From NCBI GenBank assembly GCA_043818395.1, contig JBDRFZ010000010.1:1-35490 (forward strand): a stretch of DNA of 35,490 nucleotides. The letters run 5' to 3'. Of this stretch, positions 1 through 7,435 are shown piece after piece. A model generated the notes under the pieces. It worked only from the letters and a program-made list of their open reading frames with translations. It had not been told where the DNA came from and ran no database searches. Each line of letters opens with the position of its first letter. Positions within the stretch are counted from its first letter, which is position 1. The position numbers were made by a program, and so were the translations under genes. The stretch is from JBDRFZ01 sp043818395 (GTDB taxonomy: Bacteria > Patescibacteriota > Patescibacteriia > 2-12-FULL-60-25).

Positions 1-176
1 GCGAACTTTCGCATGGGAAGACAGTTATCGAAAGCTCGCTCTACGCTACGAGATCCTTTTTGAAACACATTTGGGTTTCAAATATCTCGCCTACTCACTG
101 ATGAACTTGAAGGAATATGTTTGAAACTCGCTATGGGTTCAATATAATAAAGTATAACACACCTGCTCCGCTTATA
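1..176. other. Gene-free left edge with two small inverted repeats
   Basis: I see no convincing coding sequence here. Two related hairpin units are visible. The first has arms TTTGAAAC (59-66) and GTTTCAAA (75-82), 8 perfect pairs around an 8-base loop. The second has arms TTTGAAAC (120-127) and GGTTCAAT (136-143), again with an 8-base loop but imperfect pairing. On the minus strand a promoter-like element reads TGT-TATACT (extended -10, about 150-158) with a weak TTAATA 18 bases upstream. It would fire leftwards out of the window, away from the Nudix gene. The stretch may be the upstream region of a gene or RNA outside the window. No tRNA, tmRNA or RNase P signature was recognised. Confidence 0.4.
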
Positions 177-752
177 TTAATTTGTCTTTTTCAATCGAGT
201 TCCTATTACCCTAAAAGCCCTGGCTAAAAGATGGTCTGAATTTTTATAGCCGCTCACCGTAAAAGCCGCATCCATAGGAACCCACTTAGCTTCAAAAATC
301 GGTTCTTTATCTTCGGTCCTAGCTTCTTCCGGAGTAGCCAGCTTCTCTTTAGCGTCCGGCGGAGCTTCGAATAAAAAATAATAAACTACTTTATGAATCA
401 CGCCGACTTCCCGCCGGAATCTGAATGACGTTCTGCCCAGAGGTGCGATATACACCAATCCGGTCAAACCCGTTTCTTCTTTTATTTCACGAAGCGCTGT
501 CTGTATCAGGTTTTCACCGTCTTGATGTTTTCCCTTGGGAAAAGTCCACCGGTTAAAGGGATCTTTGATAAAAAATATTTCTATGTTTTTTCCACGTCTG
601 CGATAAATAATACCACCGGCGGTCGTGGAATGAACCGCTGCTTCATCTTGATGGTTTTTAGGCTTACGGCGTCTTAACCTCTGCTCCGGTTGACGTGGTT
701 TTGCCCCCGATAATTTCAATGGCTTTATCGTATTGTGGGTCTCTATTGGCAT
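177..752 (-). CDS. Nudix hydrolase
   Basis: Hydrolyses a nucleoside diphosphate linked to another moiety; the substrate cannot be read from the sequence. The Nudix box is complete and canonical (G-x5-E-x7-REIKEETGL), starting at about residue 73 counted from this ATG. It is preceded by a typical beta-strand entry (AGGIIYRRR) and a conserved FPKG. A basic tail of about 40 residues precedes the domain. The ATG at 750-752 is chosen; a TTG eight codons upstream (774-776) would give 199 residues. Either start places the 5' end of this gene inside the 3' end of the S41 protease gene in a different frame, by about 89 bases. The lack of a later in-frame ATG before the domain argues that the overlap is real. 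No clear Shine-Dalgarno sequence is seen, so translational coupling to the upstream gene is plausible. Confidence 0.88.
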   Translation of the reverse strand: MPIETHNTIKPLKLSGAKPRQPEQRLRRRKPKNHQDEAAVHSTTAGGIIYRRRGKNIEIFFIKDPFNRWTFPKGKHQDGENLIQTALREIKEETGLTGLVYIAPLGRTSFRFRREVGVIHKVVYYFLFEAPPDAKEKLATPEEARTEDKEPIFEAKWVPMDAAFTVSGYKNSDHLLARAFRVIGTRLKKTN

Positions 753-1977
753 TATAATTTTCAATTGTTCTTTCAACTTCTATATCCGGCTCTATTCCAA
801 CTGTATTAATGGAACGTCCATTCGGTGTCAACCATTCGGCAATAGTCATCTTATAGGCGCTATTATCCGGAAATTCATTATAATCCTGTACCGAGCCTTT
901 ACCGAAAGTCTTTTTTCCAACGACCTTTGCCACACCATAATCTTGCAGTGCTCCAGCCACTATTTCCGAAGCAGAGGCCGAACCCTCGTTAACTAACACA
1001 ACCGTAGGAATAGATTTTAACCTGGCTTTGCCCGTACCATGATATTGGTCAGTGATTTTATCCTGCCTTTTTTCGATCACGATTACTTTATCGCCAACCC
1101 ATTCACTGGCAACATATGTAGCCCGGTCCAAATATCCACCAGGATCATTACGCAGATCCAATACTATACCTTTAACATCTTTGGTTAAGATTTCTTCAAC
1201 GGCTGCATTAAAAAGTTCTATCGTATCCTGATTGAAATGATTTATTTCTATCAAAGCTATACCATTATCCCGGTATTTTACTATGACGCTTTTTACCGTT
1301 ATCACATCTCTTAGGATTGTTACATCAAAAGTATCAACTTTCTTTCTTTCTTTACCGTTTTCATCTTTTTCTGTAGTTATTCTTCCTATCCCTAGGACTA
1401 CTGGCGTGCCTTTATTCCCTCTAATCAGCATAACGGCACGATCTACTGACATATTGACTGTTTCGGTTTTATCTATGGTCAATATCGCATCACCGGATCT
1501 AAGCCCGGCCTTATCAGCCGGTGTATCCGGTAGCGGAGCGATTATTTGTAATTGCTCATCCTTAATTCCGATTTCCGCTCCTATGCCTTCAAATTTACCT
1601 TGCAATGACTGTGAAAATTCATTGGCAGTTTTTGGTTCAAAGAAAACCGTGTACGGATCACCCATTGACGCGGCAAGTCCTTGCATAGCACCATAAAACA
1701 AAGTTTTGTCGTCTACAGGTTGTTTATAATAGCGTGTCTTTATTTCACGCCAAAGATCCCAAAATTCTTTAAAATCAGCCGGTAAATTAACATCTTTAGG
1801 TGCAGCTGAATTCAAACCTCTAATGATTTGATCTGATGATGCAGTATCATTTTGTTCAATCTTATTGTTTTTCTTTTGCAAGCCTAGGCGATATCCGATA
1901 AAAAAAACGATCGCCAATATAATTACAGCGATTCCTATTTTCAGGTATTTTTTTTTACCACGGTTACTCTCTGGCAT
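664..1977 (-). CDS. S41 family C-terminal processing protease (CtpA/Prc-like)
   Basis: A membrane-anchored serine protease that trims C-termini of envelope proteins. Order from the N-terminus: basic residues, a transmembrane helix (about residues 12-32), the S41 entry helix region, a PDZ domain (about 130-205, with GDAILTID), then the protease core. The catalytic serine lies in NEGSASASE (about residue 337) and the catalytic lysine in TFGKGSVQ (about residue 360), so it should be active. The ATG at 1975-1977 is chosen over a TTG at 1999-2001. A good promoter lies just upstream, and its predicted transcription start falls at or next to this ATG, suggesting a leaderless mRNA. The 3' end overlaps the Nudix gene. 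It is divergent from the PEGA gene across only 38 bases. Confidence 0.93.
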   Translation of the reverse strand: MPESNRGKKKYLKIGIAVIILAIVFFIGYRLGLQKKNNKIEQNDTASSDQIIRGLNSAAPKDVNLPADFKEFWDLWREIKTRYYKQPVDDKTLFYGAMQGLAASMGDPYTVFFEPKTANEFSQSLQGKFEGIGAEIGIKDEQLQIIAPLPDTPADKAGLRSGDAILTIDKTETVNMSVDRAVMLIRGNKGTPVVLGIGRITTEKDENGKERKKVDTFDVTILRDVITVKSVIVKYRDNGIALIEINHFNQDTIELFNAAVEEILTKDVKGIVLDLRNDPGGYLDRATYVASEWVGDKVIVIEKRQDKITDQYHGTGKARLKSIPTVVLVNEGSASASEIVAGALQDYGVAKVVGKKTFGKGSVQDYNEFPDNSAYKMTIAEWLTPNGRSINTVGIEPDIEVERTIENYNANRDPQYDKAIEIIGGKTTSTGAEVKTP

Positions 1978-1983
1978 GGTACG

Positions 1984-2012
1984 ATGATAGTTAATATCCA
2001 AACCCTAGTCAA
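1984..2012 (-). promoter_or_regulatory. Sigma70-type promoter for the S41 protease gene
   Basis: On the minus strand, TTGACT (2007-2012), a 17-base spacer and TATCAT (1984-1989) match the sigma70 consensus at 5 of 6 bases in each box. Counting about 7 bases downstream of the -10 puts initiation at about 1977, the first base of the chosen ATG. The mRNA would then be leaderless. Confidence 0.6.
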
Positions 2013-2015
2013 CGT

Positions 2016-3314
2016 ATGAAGCCACCACCGTTTCATCGAAGAATAATACCCTTGATTTTTATACTTGTTTTTCTTGTTATTGCTCCTTTACTAGTTTTTT
2101 ACACAGCCGGATACAGATGGAATACCAACAAGGGAAAAGTTGAACGCAATGGAACTGTAATTATAGATAGTTTTCCTACTGGCGCGGATATCGACATAGA
2201 TAATCGTATAACAACCTATAAAACGCCGGTTACCATACAAAATATGCCGCCCGGTTTGCATAATTTTAGAATTTACAAACAGGGCTATCATGAATGGTTA
2301 AAAAACCTGGAAGTCAGACCGGAACTCGTTACTTTCATGAACAATATCTGGTTATGGAAAAATTCAACGCCTATTTTTGTATCTCCAGGTAATTTCGAAT
2401 CCCTGTCGGTTTCACCTGATAGTAGATATTTATTTAAAGTAGAAATAACTTCGAGTACTAATGGATTGATCACAAATTTATTGACGGATAAGACACAGAA
2501 AATTTTGATCGAAAATACCACAGGAACGGAATATTCCATTAGCTGGTCTCCGAATTCGGATTATGTATTACTCAAACAAAAGGACGTTCCGGATGAAGAA
2601 AGCTGGCTTATCGACATAAAAAACGCCAGCAGCCTTGGAAGGTTACCAACTTCCGACTACAGGTTTACAGCAGATTCCTTGATTGGAATTACAAATAATT
2701 CACTGCTTACAATAAATTTACGAGACGCTTCGATCAATCGAGCAGCAATGGCTCACGGTATTATTGATGCATCTGAGACAGCTGATTTAAAAAGTGTTAC
2801 GAGTACCTCAAGCTTGATTTTTATCGCCAAATCCAAACCGGACCAAGGTTTTATTCTACCGAATGGAAAATGGAAATTCTGGGAATTTGATAAAAATTAC
2901 GTACTCCTAAACGATGGCCAAAACTGGCTTTCGCTTGTCGGACGAAACAATCCGGAAGAGTATCACTTGGCGCAAGCCAAAGACTTACAGCCCTTCAAGG
3001 ATAATACTGGAACAAGCTATCTTTTAATCAATAATTCGGAAATTTGGACCTGGCGACCCACAGAAGAACCCAGCTTGATTTACCGGCAAACCGATAAAAT
3101 TACCGACGCCGCCTGGCATGCGCAAGGCGGGGACATCTTTTTTGCAACCGATAAAAAAATTTTTGTCATTAATCTTGATACTCGTGACGGTTATCGCATT
3201 TCAGAATTGGCGGATTTCGATAAAATTGATTCATTCGCTTATTACAAAGGTGTATTACAGATAGCCGCCTCCCGGGGCATCGAATCCGGAATCTGGTCAT
3301 TAGCCGTAGAATAA
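2016..3314 (+). CDS. PEGA domain membrane protein with beta-propeller-like region
   Basis: An extracytoplasmic protein held by one N-terminal helix (about residues 10-30, after a short basic stretch). A PEGA domain follows (about 45-105): GTVIIDSFPTGADIDID, then a PxTI segment and the GLHNFRIYKQGYHEW ending typical of the family. The rest of the protein, about 320 residues, is beta-rich with recurring strand patterns such as SVSPDSRYLFKVE, SISWSPNSDYVLLKQ and DAAWHAQGGDIFFATD. These resemble the blades of a TolB/WD40-like propeller. PEGA domains are commonly found in surface proteins, often in cell-wall or S-layer contexts; the substrate here is unknown. It is divergent from the S41 protease and convergent with a glycosyltransferase 15 bases downstream. 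Confidence 0.82.
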   Translation: MKPPPFHRRIIPLIFILVFLVIAPLLVFYTAGYRWNTNKGKVERNGTVIIDSFPTGADIDIDNRITTYKTPVTIQNMPPGLHNFRIYKQGYHEWLKNLEVRPELVTFMNNIWLWKNSTPIFVSPGNFESLSVSPDSRYLFKVEITSSTNGLITNLLTDKTQKILIENTTGTEYSISWSPNSDYVLLKQKDVPDEESWLIDIKNASSLGRLPTSDYRFTADSLIGITNNSLLTINLRDASINRAAMAHGIIDASETADLKSVTSTSSLIFIAKSKPDQGFILPNGKWKFWEFDKNYVLLNDGQNWLSLVGRNNPEEYHLAQAKDLQPFKDNTGTSYLLINNSEIWTWRPTEEPSLIYRQTDKITDAAWHAQGGDIFFATDKKIFVINLDTRDGYRISELADFDKIDSFAYYKGVLQIAASRGIESGIWSLAVE

Positions 3315-3321
3315 CCACGGG

Positions 3322-3339
3322 AATCCTGTTTAAAGGATT
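3322..3339. terminator. Weak hairpin between convergent genes
   Basis: AATCCT (3322-3327) pairs with AGGATT (3334-3339) around a 6-base loop and is followed on the plus strand by AATTTT. It overlaps the stop codon of the minus-strand glycosyltransferase and may help end transcription from the PEGA gene. The T-run is short, so this is tentative. Confidence 0.3.
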
Positions 3340-4457
3340 AATTTTGAAACAAGAAACCAATAAGCTCCAAGCAGTGGGTTGCCGATATATTTAAGTAGTG
3401 GATTTTTTACTGATTCTTCTTGAAAATCAATTTCAGATACCGTGTCTTGAAAAAATTCCTGCTCGGAAAGTTTTCGCGCTGTTTTAATAGCTTTTCGGCG
3501 ACTCGTAATCCAATCCCAATAATCCCAGTTAAACCAATCAGCGTAGACTTTTAATTTCATGAAAGACCAGCCGCGTAGGATAGAAAAAAATAAAATACCA
3601 AAATCCATCAAAATAATCATCGGTGACAAAATCAAGATCATCCAATCAGAATAATAAGAAAAAATAATCACATATCTGTTTCTTTCCATCCAGTAATAAT
3701 TAATTTTTTGTTTGGCGAATTCATAATAATGATAGACAATGGATTTGGGTTCCAGGACTATTTTCCATCCTCGAATTTTTAATTGCAGCGATACGTCCGT
3801 ATCTTCATGGTAAGAATAAAATTTCTCATCAAATAAAAATCCGACTTCTTTCAAAGCCTGAACTCTTATAAGCATGGCCGCTCCAGAAGCATAACCGATT
3901 GTTAATTCGGGATTGGTCATGCGCTCGCGATCCAGTAAATTCAGGGCATGCTCCTTGATCCAACGGTAACCGCGTGAATATCCAAAACCCAAATAATGTA
4001 AGGAATTTCCTATGCTGTTAACCAAATCACGATCCTGACCCAAGAGCAGTAACGATTGCACGATACCTATTTTATTATCTTTTTCAGCGCGTTCTACCGC
4101 GTATTTTAGATAATCAGGATCAATATCCGTATCTTCGTTAGTCAGTTCTATATAATCACATCCCAGTTCAAGCGCTTTTTCATAACCAAGGTTGTTATTA
4201 GTGGCAAAGCCTAACCGCTCATCAGAAAAAATATATGAAATTTTAGGCAGCTCATTCGCTGATTTTGGCATCCAATTTTCAAAAAACCACGGTTTAATCG
4301 GCGGCCTATCACCTCTCGATTCAACGCAAATAAGTTCTATTCGCTCTTTTGGATAAGAAATTTTTTGGAGCGAGGTCAGAAATCTAGAAATATCTTCCTG
4401 CCAATTTTTTGTTGGATAGGTCAAATAGATGAGTCCGATTTTCGGCAGTTCATTCAT
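3330..4457 (-). CDS. Family 2 glycosyltransferase with C-terminal membrane region
   Basis: Transfers a sugar from a nucleotide-sugar donor to a growing glycan at the inner face of the membrane. The GT-A fold starts at once (KIGLIYLTY). The metal-binding acidic cluster is in NEDTDIDP (about residue 110). The acceptor-side segment GYASGAAMLIR and the late acidic motif SYHEDTDVSLQLK with a following VYHYY are typical of rhamnosyl-type GT2 enzymes. A hydrophobic stretch (about 265-310) probably associates with the membrane. Its start overlaps the upstream glycosyltransferase by 4 bases (ATGA), so the two are translationally coupled. It is the last gene of a three-gene minus-strand glycosyltransferase operon. 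Donor and acceptor are not deducible. Confidence 0.9.
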   Translation of the reverse strand: MNELPKIGLIYLTYPTKNWQEDISRFLTSLQKISYPKERIELICVESRGDRPPIKPWFFENWMPKSANELPKISYIFSDERLGFATNNNLGYEKALELGCDYIELTNEDTDIDPDYLKYAVERAEKDNKIGIVQSLLLLGQDRDLVNSIGNSLHYLGFGYSRGYRWIKEHALNLLDRERMTNPELTIGYASGAAMLIRVQALKEVGFLFDEKFYSYHEDTDVSLQLKIRGWKIVLEPKSIVYHYYEFAKQKINYYWMERNRYVIIFSYYSDWMILILSPMIILMDFGILFFSILRGWSFMKLKVYADWFNWDYWDWITSRRKAIKTARKLSEQEFFQDTVSEIDFQEESVKNPLLKYIGNPLLGAYWFLVSKLIL

Positions 4458-5467
4458 ATTAATTTACGAGAAACCAATCCAAGTTTTTTTAGCTCTCTTC
4501 GTTTCTTTAAGGCCGCAGACAAGCTGCTTAGTATCCATGCCCAAGATTTTAAAAAAACCGAAGGCGAAGAAACCAGAGCTAAAATGCTTCTGCCCTTTTC
4601 ATAAAAAAATGAAAGAGCAATGTCTTTAAAACCAAGCTTGAAACTAAAATGATAAATATAAATCATCCACTGGTTGCGATATGAACAGATTCGTAGTCGA
4701 ACATTACGACTTCTCTCTTCTTTGATACGTTCTCGTAATCCATATTTTTCCGATTTTATACTTCTTGCGTGCAAGGCTATCGCGCTAGGAACCAAATGCG
4801 ATGAAAAATTTTTTCTTTTTAATCTAACGGCCAATTCCGCATCTTCTTTGTACATGAAAAACGAGCTGTCGAAAAAAGTATCGTCAGGAGAAACTTCTTT
4901 GACTGCTTTTGACCTGTAAAGCGCGGCGCAGGCTGAGACGCCGAAAACTTTTTGCGTTTCTTTAAGTTCTTGTCTTTTATTCCGCACATAGCAACCCGCA
5001 AACCTGTCCGTAATTCGCGCTAGACATTTATAATCCAAGCCAGCCGTATCTATCATGTCTTGTGACGGCCTAACAATTTCTTGATCCGTTATTTCCGGTA
5101 TTCTTAAAACCAAACCACTCGCCGAAGCGCAGTCTTTTTTCTCTTCCATTAAATATACAAGTTTTTCTAAATAATCAGGCATCAAAAGAGCATCATCATT
5201 TAAAAGAAACGTATACGATGCATCGTGTTTTTTAAATAATTCGTTATGTGCTGTAAATCCGATATTTTTTTCGGCCAGAGTCAATTGATATCTAATTCCG
5301 CTTTGATCTAGAATAGATTTTGTTTTTTCATTTTCTAGAATTTCGCAGGAATTATCTTGAACGAATAAAATCAAATCTTTAAATATTTGTTTTTTCAAAT
5401 AAGCCAATACCGTCGGTAAAGTTTTTGAAGAACGGTAGACGATGAGCTGAACGGCGACTTGCGGCAT
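4454..5467 (-). CDS. Family 2 glycosyltransferase
   Basis: GT-A type enzyme. The N-terminus (VAVQLIVYRSSKTL) is the first beta strand of the nucleotide-binding fold, the metal-binding motif is in FLLNDDALLMP (about residue 92), and a later acidic motif FFMYKEDAELAVRLK is followed by an ALHARS histidine. This arrangement matches rhamnosyltransferase-like GT2 members. The C-terminal segment has one amphipathic/hydrophobic stretch (QWMIYIYHFS) that may contact the membrane. It is the middle gene of the three-gene operon: 11 bases separate it from the upstream glycosyltransferase and it overlaps the next by 4. The specific linkage made is unknown. Confidence 0.88.
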   Translation of the reverse strand: MPQVAVQLIVYRSSKTLPTVLAYLKKQIFKDLILFVQDNSCEILENEKTKSILDQSGIRYQLTLAEKNIGFTAHNELFKKHDASYTFLLNDDALLMPDYLEKLVYLMEEKKDCASASGLVLRIPEITDQEIVRPSQDMIDTAGLDYKCLARITDRFAGCYVRNKRQELKETQKVFGVSACAALYRSKAVKEVSPDDTFFDSSFFMYKEDAELAVRLKRKNFSSHLVPSAIALHARSIKSEKYGLRERIKEERSRNVRLRICSYRNQWMIYIYHFSFKLGFKDIALSFFYEKGRSILALVSSPSVFLKSWAWILSSLSAALKKRRELKKLGLVSRKLI

Positions 5468-5478
5468 ATAAATTAAAA

Positions 5479-6387
5479 TTACGGACGAAGCATCAAATCA
5501 TGTATCCAGGCAGCAAACACCACGAATGGTCTGAGACACGAAATCAAAGCAGCCCCTACGCCCGGTTTCCATTTCCAAAAATACTTTTCCATGGAGCGTG
5601 TAAAATTCTTCTGTTTCCAGTATAAAGCCCGCTGTCTGAAGCTCTGACCGAACAAATCCATAGCTTTTATGCTCGGTACGTACATGGTTTTGAGACCGCT
5701 TTCGGCCATAGACCGGCAATAATCGACTTCCTCGAACCAGATAAAATACCTCTCATCCAGCCGCGGTATTTTTTTTAATCCATTTTCCGATATCGCAAAA
5801 TACGAACCTCTGATGCTTGGCACCTGCTTCTCCTCCGCATAATCAAAATCATTCCATGAATAATTATCCGGAAGACTTGGAAATATTTTTGATAATTTTA
5901 AAAGTATTACGATCTGTGAAACAAGATCTGGAAAACGTCTAATCGATCGAAGGGTCGATCCATCAGGCTTAATCAGCCAAGCTCCCAGGATACCAACCTC
6001 ATCATGCGCATCCAGATATTCTATTGTTTTTTGAAGCGAATCATTCTGAACTAACATATCCGGATTCAATAAAAGCACATGCTTGGAACTCGCTACTTCC
6101 AATCCTTGATTTACAGCTTTGGCAAAACCCGCATTTTCGTGATTAACGATCAATGTAACGTCTGGGAACTTTGCTTTAACTTCTTCTGCTGTTCCGTCGT
6201 TTGATGCGTTGTCCACGACAATAATTCTCGACGTAACGTTGCCGCGCGATTCATACAAGGCTGATAAATTTTTGACTAGTATATCTTTGACATTCCAACT
6301 CACGACGATAATTCCAATATCGACCTTATCGCCATTGCGTAATTTGGCGAAATTTACGTTATTTTCTGGGGTTGATAGTGTATCCAT
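5479..6387 (-). CDS. Family 2 glycosyltransferase, rhamnosyltransferase-like
   Basis: First gene of the minus-strand glycosyltransferase operon. The GT-A start DIGIIVVSWNVKD, the strand IIVVDNASNDGT, the NAGFAKAVNQG helix and LLLNPDMLV (metal site, about residue 109) form the textbook order for WbbL/RfbF-like rhamnosyltransferases. The RYFIWFEEVDYCRSM motif near residue 220 completes it. At about 302 residues the length is typical. It sits divergent to rmlB with 40 bases between, so it is probably co-expressed with the rhamnose genes. That this enzyme uses dTDP-rhamnose is an inference from family and neighbourhood. The first 20 or so residues are a non-conserved lead-in. Confidence 0.9.
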   Translation of the reverse strand: MDTLSTPENNVNFAKLRNGDKVDIGIIVVSWNVKDILVKNLSALYESRGNVTSRIIVVDNASNDGTAEEVKAKFPDVTLIVNHENAGFAKAVNQGLEVASSKHVLLLNPDMLVQNDSLQKTIEYLDAHDEVGILGAWLIKPDGSTLRSIRRFPDLVSQIVILLKLSKIFPSLPDNYSWNDFDYAEEKQVPSIRGSYFAISENGLKKIPRLDERYFIWFEEVDYCRSMAESGLKTMYVPSIKAMDLFGQSFRQRALYWKQKNFTRSMEKYFWKWKPGVGAALISCLRPFVVFAAWIHDLMLRP

Positions 6388-6390
6388 GTC

Positions 6391-6419
6391 TTGATAAGGT
6401 TAGCTGGTTAAAACTTAAT
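6391..6419 (+). promoter_or_regulatory. Candidate promoter for rmlB
   Basis: TTGATA (6391-6396), a 17-base spacer and CTTAAT (6414-6419) give a reasonable sigma70-type promoter. The predicted start, about 6426, is two bases before the rmlB ATG, again implying a nearly leaderless mRNA. The -10 box matches only 4 of 6 positions. Confidence 0.4.
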
Positions 6420-6427
6420 AGCCAAGT

Positions 6428-7414
6428 ATGCGTATATTAGTAACTGGCGGTGCCGGCTTTATCGGATCTAATTTTATCCGATATTGGCTTAGTAATCATC
6501 AAAATGATTCGATTGTCAATTTTGATGCTTTAACATACGCCGGCAATCCGGAAAATCTGCGGGACATCGAAAATCATCCAGGTTATAAATTCGTACACGG
6601 AAATATCTGTGATTCTGAGGCTTTGAAAAAATCCATGGAGGATGTCGACACGGTCGTCCACTTTGCGGCCGAATCCCATGTCGATCGTTCGATTGCCGAT
6701 AGCGATGTTTTCATAAAAACAAATGTACTTGGTACTCATAAACTCCTAGAAGAAATTAGATGCCGTGGCGATCAGATTAAACGGTTCCATCATATTTCAA
6801 CGGATGAAGTATTCGGAGCACTGCCGCTTTCAACGCCGGATAGATTCCATGAAAATACGCTCTACAAACCGAGAAGCCCATATTCCGCCTCCAAAGCAGC
6901 TTCTGATCATTTATGCCGCGCTTATTTCCATACTCACGATCTGCCCGTCACGATTAGCAATTGTTCAAATAATTACGGACCTTATATGTTTCCGGAAAAA
7001 TTTATTCCCGTCGTAATTTTAAATGCACTGGAAGACAAACCTATTCCTATTTACGGCGATGGACTTTATGTCAGAGACTGGATACATGTCATGGACCACT
7101 GCCGCGGCATAGAAGCTATTTTAGAGCGCGGCCGGATCGGTGAAACCTACTGCCTGGGCGGCGAGTACGAACCTTCCAATTTAGAGGTGGTCAAGACGGT
7201 TCTTGAAATTTTAAACAAACCTCTTTCGCTTATTACCCATGTTCAGGATCGCCAAGGGCATGACCGACGTTATTCCATTGACGATTCCAAGGCTCGTCGC
7301 GAACTAGAATGGCGGCCGCAAATATCTTTTAGGCAGGGTTTGATTGAAATGATTGATTGGTATAAAGATAATGAATCATGGTGGCGACCATTAATGGCAA
7401 AATCTAAATTTTAA
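6428..7414 (+). CDS. rmlB: dTDP-glucose 4,6-dehydratase
   Basis: Converts dTDP-D-glucose to dTDP-4-keto-6-deoxy-D-glucose, the second step toward dTDP-L-rhamnose. It is an extended short-chain dehydrogenase: NAD-binding GGAGFIGSNF at residues 7-16, HFAAESHVDRS, the catalytic HISTDEVFG (Thr-Asp-Glu), then YSASKAASDH with the Tyr-x3-Lys pair, and the substrate-side NCSNNYGPYMFPEKFIP. The C-terminal end (RRYSIDDSKARRELEW) is standard for RmlB. Its 328 residues are a normal length. The next gene, 21 bases downstream, supplies the other three activities of the pathway, so the pair is almost certainly one transcription unit. Confidence 0.96.
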   Translation: MRILVTGGAGFIGSNFIRYWLSNHQNDSIVNFDALTYAGNPENLRDIENHPGYKFVHGNICDSEALKKSMEDVDTVVHFAAESHVDRSIADSDVFIKTNVLGTHKLLEEIRCRGDQIKRFHHISTDEVFGALPLSTPDRFHENTLYKPRSPYSASKAASDHLCRAYFHTHDLPVTISNCSNNYGPYMFPEKFIPVVILNALEDKPIPIYGDGLYVRDWIHVMDHCRGIEAILERGRIGETYCLGGEYEPSNLEVVKTVLEILNKPLSLITHVQDRQGHDRRYSIDDSKARRELEWRPQISFRQGLIEMIDWYKDNESWWRPLMAKSKF

Positions 7415-7435
7415 CCCATAAAGAAATAGAAACGT

